A stretch of 5,514 bases of DNA, from the NCBI GenBank assembly GCA_947440715.1, contig CANETI010000192.1:1-5514 (forward strand). Reading direction: 5' to 3'. Made by a program: the position numbers and the translations under genes. This document shows positions 1-4,302 of the stretch, in pieces (position 1 is the stretch's first letter; each line of letters starts with the position of its first letter). The notes beneath the pieces were generated by a model, which saw only the letters and a list, made by a program, of their open reading frames with translations, searched no databases and was not told the DNA's origin. The stretch comes from Planctomycetota bacterium (lineage in GTDB: Bacteria; Planctomycetota; UBA11346).

Positions 1-323
1 ATATTATTACCCGCGCACGTAATGAAGGACTGGCTATTATTGATGTGGGAAGTTTAGCGAACGCTTTATCGCCAGCCCTGCGCACGGGCGAACAATTATC
101 GGTCTCCATTGAAAAACCGGGCGACGGACGTGATCAAGGTATCGGATTCTTGGATGATGGCAGTATGGTGGTTGTCACCGGTGCTGCGAATCACGTCGGC
201 AAACGCGTAGTTTGCACCATCATGCGACTGCATCACACCAGCAATGGTCGTATGATTTTTGCCGACGTAACCGGGACATCAAGCAAGTCCGATGGAAAAA
301 CTACGGCTACTCCATCGGCCTAA
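1..323 (+). CDS. PIN/TRAM domain protein (YacL-like), C-terminal fragment
   Basis: This is the 3' end of a gene that begins before the window; the reading frame is open from base 3 to the TAA at 321-323. The first visible residues (IITRARNEGLAIIDVGSLANAL) match the end of a PIN nuclease-like domain, including the 'LANAL' segment typical of YacL-type proteins. A TRAM domain follows at about bases 87-263, recognisable from QGIGFLDDGSMVVV, the HVGK turn and the closing SNGRMIFA. In this family a membrane-anchored N-terminal region is normally followed by PIN and then TRAM, a small beta-barrel that binds RNA; the precise role is not settled. The catalytic Asp residues of the PIN domain lie upstream and cannot be checked. 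About 20 polar Ser/Thr/Lys-rich residues form the tail. A GTG at 45 is in frame but lies inside the conserved domain, so it is not the start. The gene converges on and overlaps the PLD-like gene by 17 bp. Confidence 0.88.
   Translation, partial: IITRARNEGLAIIDVGSLANALSPALRTGEQLSVSIEKPGDGRDQGIGFLDDGSMVVVTGAANHVGKRVVCTIMRLHHTSNGRMIFADVTGTSSKSDGKTTATPSA
289..318. repeat. 8-bp inverted repeat at the convergent gene overlap
   Basis: CCGATGGA at 289-296 is repeated in inverted form as TCCATCGG at 311-318, with a 14-base loop. The TAG stop of the minus-strand PLD-like gene (309-307) lies in the loop, and the TAA of the plus-strand gene follows at 321. The stem could fold at the 3' end of both transcripts, but neither strand has a T-run after it, so it is not a standard intrinsic terminator. 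It might stabilise 3' ends or slow polymerase. Confidence 0.45.
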
Positions 324-933
324 ACGTTTGCTGCCAACCAGGAATAGTTGCGCATTGCGCTTCAATGTCCGCCGCCATCGCGGTATCGTCGAGAACCACT
401 GACCATTCACGATTTTGCGTCAGTGCATAGCGGGTCCAATTATGGCTACCCAATAATAATGTACGGCCATCAACCACGATCGCTTTGACGTGCGTGGTGC
501 GATCAAGTTCATCTAGCAACACAGTCACTCCATGGGTTCGTAACCACGTCATAGCTTCAACGTGTTTATCGTCTGGCTCCTGAGTTTTCCAATCGCGCCC
601 TTGGTCCATAACCACACGCACGTCAACGCCACGAGCAGCGGCATCACTTAACGCCTGTAACAATGCGGCAATTGGGCCATCTGGATCATAACGAATAACG
701 TACATCACAACCGTAATACGATATTGTGCGGCAGATAACGTTCGTAAAGCGGTAGCTAAATACGTTGTTGAGCCTGGAGTTCCATCACTGACAAGCAAAC
801 GCGGAGGCAGTGCTCGAACCGGGGCAACAATACCCAGAATCAAGATAATTAATGTTAGTCCTAAAATAATAACGAGACGACGTTGCCACGGCAACCACGG
901 CATCATCGATGGTTGTAATGGCAATTCGGGCAT
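307..933 (-). CDS. Membrane-anchored or exported phospholipase D-like protein, single HKD motif
   Basis: This 208-residue protein belongs to the PLD superfamily. It has one HKD motif, H148-x-K150-x4-D155 followed by G162-S163-x-N165, the usual HxKxxxxD...GSxN pattern. The preceding 'GVDVRVVMDQ' strand (102-111) is also typical. With a single motif and a small size it resembles Nuc-type endonucleases and minimal PLD proteins, which form an active site by dimerisation. Substrate (DNA, phospholipid or another phosphodiester) cannot be read from sequence. Residues 20-39 are strongly hydrophobic after WQRR and are followed by V-R-A at 39-41, so this is either a signal anchor or a cleaved signal peptide; the catalytic domain would lie outside the cytoplasm. 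The ATG at 933 is chosen because it gives a basic N-terminus and lies 12 bp after the STAS stop; ATGs at residues 10 and 11 are alternatives. No Shine-Dalgarno is seen for any. Co-transcription with the STAS gene is likely. Confidence 0.87.
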   Translation of the reverse strand: MPELPLQPSMMPWLPWQRRLVIILGLTLIILILGIVAPVRALPPRLLVSDGTPGSTTYLATALRTLSAAQYRITVVMYVIRYDPDGPIAALLQALSDAAARGVDVRVVMDQGRDWKTQEPDDKHVEAMTWLRTHGVTVLLDELDRTTHVKAIVVDGRTLLLGSHNWTRYALTQNREWSVVLDDTAMAADIEAQCATIPGWQQTFRPME

Positions 934-945
934 AACGCGTGGCCG

Positions 946-1302
946 TTATTCGGCGGCGAACACAGCCGCCGTAGCCTGCGCCACATCATCATACATCGGT
1001 AATAATTTTGTTAAACGTGTCATGCGTAAGACGGCAGCAACAGATGGTGCCGGTCGCGCTAACACCATTCGACCATTGGCCAAATTCACACGGCGCACCA
1101 CACCAATGAGATTGGCAATAGCGTTAGAGCTCAGCATGGTAATTGCCGCAACTTCTAACACCCAACGACCACCCGGCTCAACCGCCACCATCGCATCCAA
1201 GTCGATCATCGCACGATCAAATAACACATCCTGGCTGGCATCAGTTTTCCAGGTCAGCACATGGACTGCGGTTTTAGATGCATCTGATGTTTTTATCCAC
1301 AT
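946..1302 (-). CDS. STAS-domain protein (anti-sigma factor antagonist-like)
   Basis: This 118-residue protein is essentially a single STAS domain, the fold of SpoIIAA/RsbV-type anti-anti-sigma factors. The core strand 'RWVLEVAAITMLSSNAI' (46-62) aligns with the family pattern V-x-LDLS-x-V-x-x-(D/L)SSG, and 'NGRMVLARPAPSVAAVLRMT' (76-95) followed by 'LTKLLPMYDDVAQA' matches the C-terminal half. Serines 58 and 59 occupy the phosphoacceptor region; by alignment Ser59 is the likely site. The usual Asp before the serine pair is Leu57 and the Gly after it is Asn60. STAS proteins switch partners when phosphorylated by an HPK/RsbW-type kinase and dephosphorylated by a PP2C phosphatase, neither of which is in this window. 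The ATG at 1302 is the first possible start, since an in-frame stop lies about 11 codons upstream. There is no Shine-Dalgarno. A probable promoter lies in the gap to the GT9 gene, and the PLD-like gene follows after 12 bp. Confidence 0.85.
   Translation of the reverse strand: MWIKTSDASKTAVHVLTWKTDASQDVLFDRAMIDLDAMVAVEPGGRWVLEVAAITMLSSNAIANLIGVVRRVNLANGRMVLARPAPSVAAVLRMTRLTKLLPMYDDVAQATAAVFAAE
951..971 (-). repeat. GC-rich hairpin at the end of the STAS gene
   Basis: CGGCGGC (951-957) and GCCGCCG (965-971) form a perfect 7-bp all-GC stem with a 7-base loop. It covers the last codons of the STAS gene, just before its TAA (948-946) and about 17 bp before the PLD-like start. No T-run follows, so it is not a standard terminator. 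It could tune read-through or translation of the next gene. The segment encodes Ala-rich residues, whose GCN codons partly explain the GC content. Confidence 0.4.
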
Positions 1303-1339
1303 GGATGCGGAGCATGCGCAGAATGTAGGCCATGGTCAA

Positions 1340-1376
1340 GAAGCCGATTATATTTCGTTCACACTGAGTGTTCATC
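1340..1376 (-). promoter_or_regulatory. Putative sigma70-type promoter for the STAS-PLD pair
   Basis: On the minus strand a consensus -10 box TATAAT is at 1352-1347. With a 16-base spacer, TGAACA (1374-1369) matches four of six -35 positions. Transcription would start near 1340, about 38 bases before the STAS ATG at 1302. An 11-bp palindrome, ACACTGAGTGT (1361-1371), runs from the spacer into the -35 box and could be an operator. The -35 box lies within the end of the GT9 gene, so the pair could be expressed apart from GT9. Promoter consensus varies between phyla and the organism is unknown. Confidence 0.45.
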
Positions 1377-2393
1377 CATACTGGCAGCAACTGCCGCATT
1401 TAATACGGACTCGGCGCTCAACGCACCCATGTTTACCTTCGAAACATCTTTGCGTTCCCAGGCAGCACCTGGAGCCTGCAAGGTACGATAACCTCGACCG
1501 CGAGGACCATTTCTGGCCGCTGGCACAGGACCAAATAATCCAACCGCTGGGCGACCAAGCGCGGTACATAAATGTAATGGTCCTGTATCGCCGCTAACTA
1601 AAACACGCGCGAACGATAATATCCCAGCTAATTGCGGAATCGACGTTGGTGGCGCCATAATCCCATATTTAGCCTCCTGAACGATGGTCTCAGCCATGGT
1701 ACGTTCAGCTGGCGATCCCCACACCAATACCAAGGGTAATTTTCGTTCTTGGCATAATCGCGCGAACGCAATTTGACACGTCTGCGGCCAAACTTTGGTT
1801 GGCCAACCGGCACCAACATTTAGCATCACCGCGCCCTGACTTGGTTCGGTTGCAATGTGTTGAGATATTAACCACGAACGCGCGAAAACTCGCTCTGCAT
1901 CCCAAGTCGGTAACGGAAATTGCCAACCGCCACGCGCGCCGATTCCGAGCAACGGTAATCCAAGCGCACGTTGTTGGTCAATCACATGAACGGCTTGTGG
2001 TCTGACCCGTGTTCGTGAAACCAACCAACTGACTTCACGTGAACGCGGCGGTGCATGTCCAATTCTATTTTTACTGCCACTCCAACCGGCGATGATGGCA
2101 CTCTTGCCCAATCCCTGTGCATCAATAACCACATCATAGCCACCTGAACGTACGTCACGCAATAAGCGGCGCAGTAATAACCAGCGGTGAGCAAAACCTT
2201 TGGTCGCATCACGTAAGGCTTTGCGCGGCAGTTCGTGTACGCGATCAATTACTGGATTATGTCGCAGTACACACGCCCAACGATCTTCACAAACCCATCC
2301 GATTTGATGACCAGCACGATGTAAATCTGCCGCTAACGGCAGTGTGTGAATGATGTCTCCAAATGCGCCTAAACGCACGATCAAAACGCGCAT
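1359..2393 (-). CDS. Glycosyltransferase family 9, heptosyltransferase I (WaaC)-like
   Basis: This 344-residue protein is a GT9 (GT-B fold) glycosyltransferase of the LPS heptosyltransferase type, close to the usual length of the family. The N-terminus MRVLIVRLGAFGDIIHTLP is diagnostic; its Asp13 falls at the same position as the catalytic Asp that I recall for E. coli WaaC. In the C-terminal domain, 'NVGAGWPTKVWP' (192-203) has Lys200 where WaaC has its donor-phosphate-binding Lys, and 'SGDTGPLHL' (267-275) is the donor-sugar binding motif with Asp269 and His274. 'DAQGLGKSA' (91-99) is also typical. Such enzymes add a sugar from a nucleotide donor (ADP-heptose in WaaC) to the inner core of LPS on the inner face of the cytoplasmic membrane; the exact sugar here is uncertain. 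I choose the ATG at 2393 over an in-frame GTG at 2402 because it reproduces the family N-terminus. No Shine-Dalgarno is visible. It is divergent from the HTH-receiver gene and precedes STAS by 56 bp. Confidence 0.92.
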   Translation of the reverse strand: MRVLIVRLGAFGDIIHTLPLAADLHRAGHQIGWVCEDRWACVLRHNPVIDRVHELPRKALRDATKGFAHRWLLLRRLLRDVRSGGYDVVIDAQGLGKSAIIAGWSGSKNRIGHAPPRSREVSWLVSRTRVRPQAVHVIDQQRALGLPLLGIGARGGWQFPLPTWDAERVFARSWLISQHIATEPSQGAVMLNVGAGWPTKVWPQTCQIAFARLCQERKLPLVLVWGSPAERTMAETIVQEAKYGIMAPPTSIPQLAGILSFARVLVSGDTGPLHLCTALGRPAVGLFGPVPAARNGPRGRGYRTLQAPGAAWERKDVSKVNMGALSAESVLNAAVAASMDEHSV

Positions 2394-2597
2394 GGGTCGC
2401 ACCGTAGGAGTTTAATCCGGAACTCAAACAACATCGTTCGCGGCGTTGTCGCCGCACGGCGACACAATCGTTTACGTGATTCTGCCATCAATGATGTGCC
2501 ATGTGCACACTTGCGACATTTGCCCCAACTGTGTAGAAACCGCAAGCATTCACGTAAAGACGTGTCCAATCACCAAAATCGACCAAATAGTGAGCCC
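2394..2597. promoter_or_regulatory. Divergent intergenic region with several palindromes
   Basis: This 204-bp spacer separates the divergent GT9 and HTH-receiver genes and should carry promoters for both. Inverted repeats seen: TGTCGCCG/CGGCGACA around a CA centre (2447-2464), whose left arm can alternatively pair with CGGCG at 2441-2445; TGTGC/GCACA (2495-2509); and CACGT/ACGTG (2551-2564). A weak plus-strand promoter candidate is TTGCGA (2511-2516), 17 bases, TAGAAA (2534-2539). I could not find a good -10/-35 pair for the GT9 direction. A GTG at 2496 would extend the HTH-receiver protein by 34 Arg/His/Asn-rich residues, which I consider untranslated. Confidence 0.4.
2447..2464. repeat. 18-bp palindrome, possible operator or hairpin
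   Basis: TGTCGCCG and CGGCGACA are perfect inverted copies separated by CA. Because the centre is only two bases, a DNA-binding dimer site is as plausible as an RNA hairpin. The site lies about 54 bp upstream of the GT9 start and 134 bp upstream of the HTH-receiver start. CGGCG at 2441-2445 can pair with CGCCG at 2450-2454 instead, giving two mutually exclusive stems in any transcript through here. Confidence 0.4.
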
Positions 2598-3212
2598 ATG
2601 AGCAAGGACGAACATCTCAGCCTCGGCAAGGTTGCCAAACGCTGCAACGTGAGCCGTACAACGGTTTACCGCTGGATCGTACATGGCCATTTAAAAGCCT
2701 ACGCTTTGCCCAGCGGACACTTCCGAGTTCGCCCTGAAGACCTCGACCTTTTCTGCCAATCATTTGGTATTCCAGATGTCGGTAAAAAAACCACGGTCCG
2801 CGCCGGTGCAAGTACTGCTGGTAAACTGCAAGTGCTGATTGCAGACGACCATCCAGATGTGGTATTATTATTACGTAAAGTGGTCGAACGCTATTTGCCT
2901 GAAGCGATTATTAATGAAGCCGTCAATGGCGTCGATACTTGTATCGCTGTTGGCACCATCAAACCACACATCATGTTGCTCGACATCATGATGCCTGGCA
3001 TGGATGGCTTTGCTGTTTTACAGGAATTATTACGTCGCCCAGAACTCAATGGCAGTCAAGTCGTGGTGGTGTCGGCCTACGAACCATTCGATCGCGTCGA
3101 AGAACTCGCCCGCCTCAATCCGCAAATCGCTGCCTGCATTCGCAAGCCAGTGAGCGTTGATGCGCTCGGAAAATCGCTGCAGGAGTTAGCCCGCTCGTTC
3201 ACCGTGGGCTAA
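2598..3212 (+). CDS. Response regulator with N-terminal excisionase/MerR-type HTH and C-terminal receiver domain
   Basis: The 204-residue protein has two domains. Residues 6-52 are an excisionase/MerR-like winged helix: 'LSLGKVAKRCNVSRTTVYRWI' is the helix-turn-helix, and 'LPSGHFRVRPEDLDLF' is the wing and following helix. A linker (about 58-76) leads to a receiver domain (77-200) with all key residues: acidic pair Asp83/Asp84, phosphoacceptor Asp129 in 'LLDIMMPGMDG', switch Ser159 and Lys183 in 'IRKPVS'. It should therefore be phosphorylated by a histidine kinase, none of which is in the window, and bind DNA. The order is the reverse of the usual receiver-then-DNA-binding layout. The start at ATG 2598 is chosen because it sits just before the HTH; a GTG at 2496 would add a low-quality 34-residue extension. 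No clear Shine-Dalgarno is present. The polyprenyl synthase gene follows after 7 bp, so the two are very likely one transcript. The target genes are unknown; autoregulation of this transcript is possible. Confidence 0.9.
   Translation: MSKDEHLSLGKVAKRCNVSRTTVYRWIVHGHLKAYALPSGHFRVRPEDLDLFCQSFGIPDVGKKTTVRAGASTAGKLQVLIADDHPDVVLLLRKVVERYLPEAIINEAVNGVDTCIAVGTIKPHIMLLDIMMPGMDGFAVLQELLRRPELNGSQVVVVSAYEPFDRVEELARLNPQIAACIRKPVSVDALGKSLQELARSFTVG
2784..2790 (+). other. A7 homopolymer in the interdomain linker
   Basis: Seven consecutive A bases encode Lys63-Lys64 and the first base of Thr65, between the HTH and receiver domains. A shift in either direction meets a stop soon after: about 13 codons on in the -1 frame (TGG TAA) and about 17 on in the +1 frame (TGC TGA). 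Polymerase or ribosome slippage here would yield an HTH-only protein. It is not a canonical X-XXY-YYZ slippery heptamer, so this is only a possibility. Confidence 0.3.
3186..3212 (+). repeat. 7-bp inverted repeat ending at the response-regulator stop codon
   Basis: TTAGCCC (3186-3192) and GGGCTAA (3206-3212) are perfect inverted copies around a 13-base loop; the right arm contains the TAA stop. The stem ends 7 bp before the polyprenyl synthase ATG. No T-run follows, so termination is not implied, but the hairpin could affect translation of the downstream gene. Confidence 0.4.
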
Positions 3213-3219
3213 ACACACG

Positions 3220-4176
3220 ATGCTTGATAGTCTGCAGGGCCTGCAACCACATTTCGCCGAGGTTCAGCGTCACATGCAGGTTGCGTTGGCCACTGATGAG
3301 CCACGCGTTGCGCAATTAATCGCCGATTTAGGTTCTTTTCACGGCAAGATGCTGCGGCCAGCTTTAGTGCTGCTGGTTGCCGAAGCCGTCGGCAATATTT
3401 CAACCATTCATCATCGTTTGGGCGCCGCATTAGAACTCATCCACACAGCGACACTCATTCATGATGATTTAATTGATGACGCCAATACTCGTCGTGGTCA
3501 ACCAACCGCCCATGTGCGCTTTGATAATACGACGGCGGTATTACTCGGCGATTATTTTTATACCCACGCCTTCAATTTAATCGCCGATCTTAATAATTCA
3601 TCGGTGATGAAAAAACTAACCACGACCACTAACATCATTTGCCAAGGTGAATTACACCAACAATGCGTTGCGCGTGATGTGGCACTAACCGAAGCTGAAT
3701 ATAATCGCATCATTTTTGCAAAAACTGCGGTGCTGACCGAACTTGCTGGCGAATTGGGCGCTGTTGAAGGCAGTATTGATCAGCAACGTGCCGCCGCTGC
3801 CTATGGCCGCGCAGCAGGAATGGCCTTCCAAGTCGCCGATGATTGTTTGGATTTCAGCGGGGATCCGCAAAAAGTCGGCAAAACCTTATCGACGGACATT
3901 GAACGCGGTCGCTTAACCTTACCCATTATTCGCCTGCTGGAGAACGCCGGTGATAAACGCCCTGCGTTAGAAAAGCGGCTGTTATCTGTCTCCACTCCAG
4001 AAGAAGTTGCCGCCGTTCGTAACCTGATCATCGATGGCGGAGGCGTGAGTGCAGCGCTGGATACCGCGCGCGAATACGTCAAAGACGCCCAACGTCAGCT
4101 CGGCGTGTTTGGCCAAAGTCCTCAACGCCAGCGGTTATGGGATTTAGCGGAGTTTATTGTCGCTCGTGATTTTTAA
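3220..4176 (+). CDS. Long-chain trans-polyprenyl diphosphate synthase (IspB/HepT family)
   Basis: This 318-residue, all-alpha prenyltransferase extends an allylic diphosphate with isopentenyl diphosphate units, most likely to make the side chain of a respiratory quinone. The GKMLRP motif (42-47) binds IPP. The first Asp-rich motif is D82-D83-x-x-D86, followed by Arg91-Arg92, and the second is D207-D208-x-x-D211 in 'FQVADDCLD'. The residue five before the first motif is a small Ala77 with Thr78 next to it, rather than the aromatic residues that limit chain length in farnesyl synthases; this favours a long product, as in octaprenyl synthase. The late 'GK-x4-D-x2-EGK-x-TLP' region reads GKTLSTDIERGRLTLP, with Arg231 in place of the common Lys. 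Length is normal for the family and the gene looks intact. The ATG at 3220 is the first start after the response-regulator stop and gives the expected N-terminus; no Shine-Dalgarno is seen. Exact chain length cannot be set from sequence alone. Confidence 0.93.
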   Translation: MLDSLQGLQPHFAEVQRHMQVALATDEPRVAQLIADLGSFHGKMLRPALVLLVAEAVGNISTIHHRLGAALELIHTATLIHDDLIDDANTRRGQPTAHVRFDNTTAVLLGDYFYTHAFNLIADLNNSSVMKKLTTTTNIICQGELHQQCVARDVALTEAEYNRIIFAKTAVLTELAGELGAVEGSIDQQRAAAAYGRAAGMAFQVADDCLDFSGDPQKVGKTLSTDIERGRLTLPIIRLLENAGDKRPALEKRLLSVSTPEEVAAVRNLIIDGGGVSAALDTAREYVKDAQRQLGVFGQSPQRQRLWDLAEFIVARDF

Positions 4177-4302
4177 CTTAAAAAATAATTGCTGTAATAT
4201 TTAAAACCTAGTGACTGTTCCGAATGAGTTAGATATTTAATTCTTACGACGTCATTATCGCAACGCCGACTAACTTTAATTAATGCCCTACCATTTAATT
4301 TA
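4177..4302. other. AT-rich convergent intergenic spacer
   Basis: These 126 bp lie between the 3' ends of the polyprenyl synthase and GT2 genes. The sequence is clearly richer in A and T than the genes on either side. I see no ORF and no strong GC-stem-plus-T-run terminator. The best structure is an AT-rich stem, AATTAATG (4278-4285) with CA-T-TTAATT (4292-4300), one bulged base and a CCCTAC loop. It is enclosed by ACGCC (4263-4267) and GGCGT (4307-4311), the latter just inside the GT2 gene. It could serve both transcripts, but weakly. Confidence 0.35.

Noticed and set aside
45..323. Complete small gene starting at GTG 45
   Set aside because: The frame is open to the left edge and the codons before 45 continue the PIN-domain similarity, so this is a truncated larger gene.
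1022..1597. 191-codon open frame on the plus strand
   Set aside because: It lies opposite the STAS gene and the end of the GT9 gene, which both have strong family motifs. Its translation shows no recognisable domain, so it is a shadow frame.
2394..2402. GTG at 2402 as the GT9 start
   Set aside because: It adds three residues before MRVLIVR. The ATG at 2393 reproduces the typical heptosyltransferase N-terminus with Asp at position 13.
2496..2597. N-terminal extension of the HTH-receiver protein from a GTG at 2496
   Set aside because: The 34 added residues are rich in Arg, His and Asn with no family similarity, and the ATG at 2598 sits directly before the HTH, as expected for this domain type.
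4278..4300. Replication origin or IS end in the AT-rich spacer
   Set aside because: No DnaA-box cluster, iterons, terminal inverted repeats or target duplication could be seen; the AT content fits an ordinary convergent spacer.
4176..4302. Intrinsic terminator after the polyprenyl synthase gene
   Set aside because: Only an AGCG/CGCT stem inside the gene end followed by TTTTT, and AT-rich stems in the spacer, were found. None has a stable GC stem with a T-run at proper spacing.
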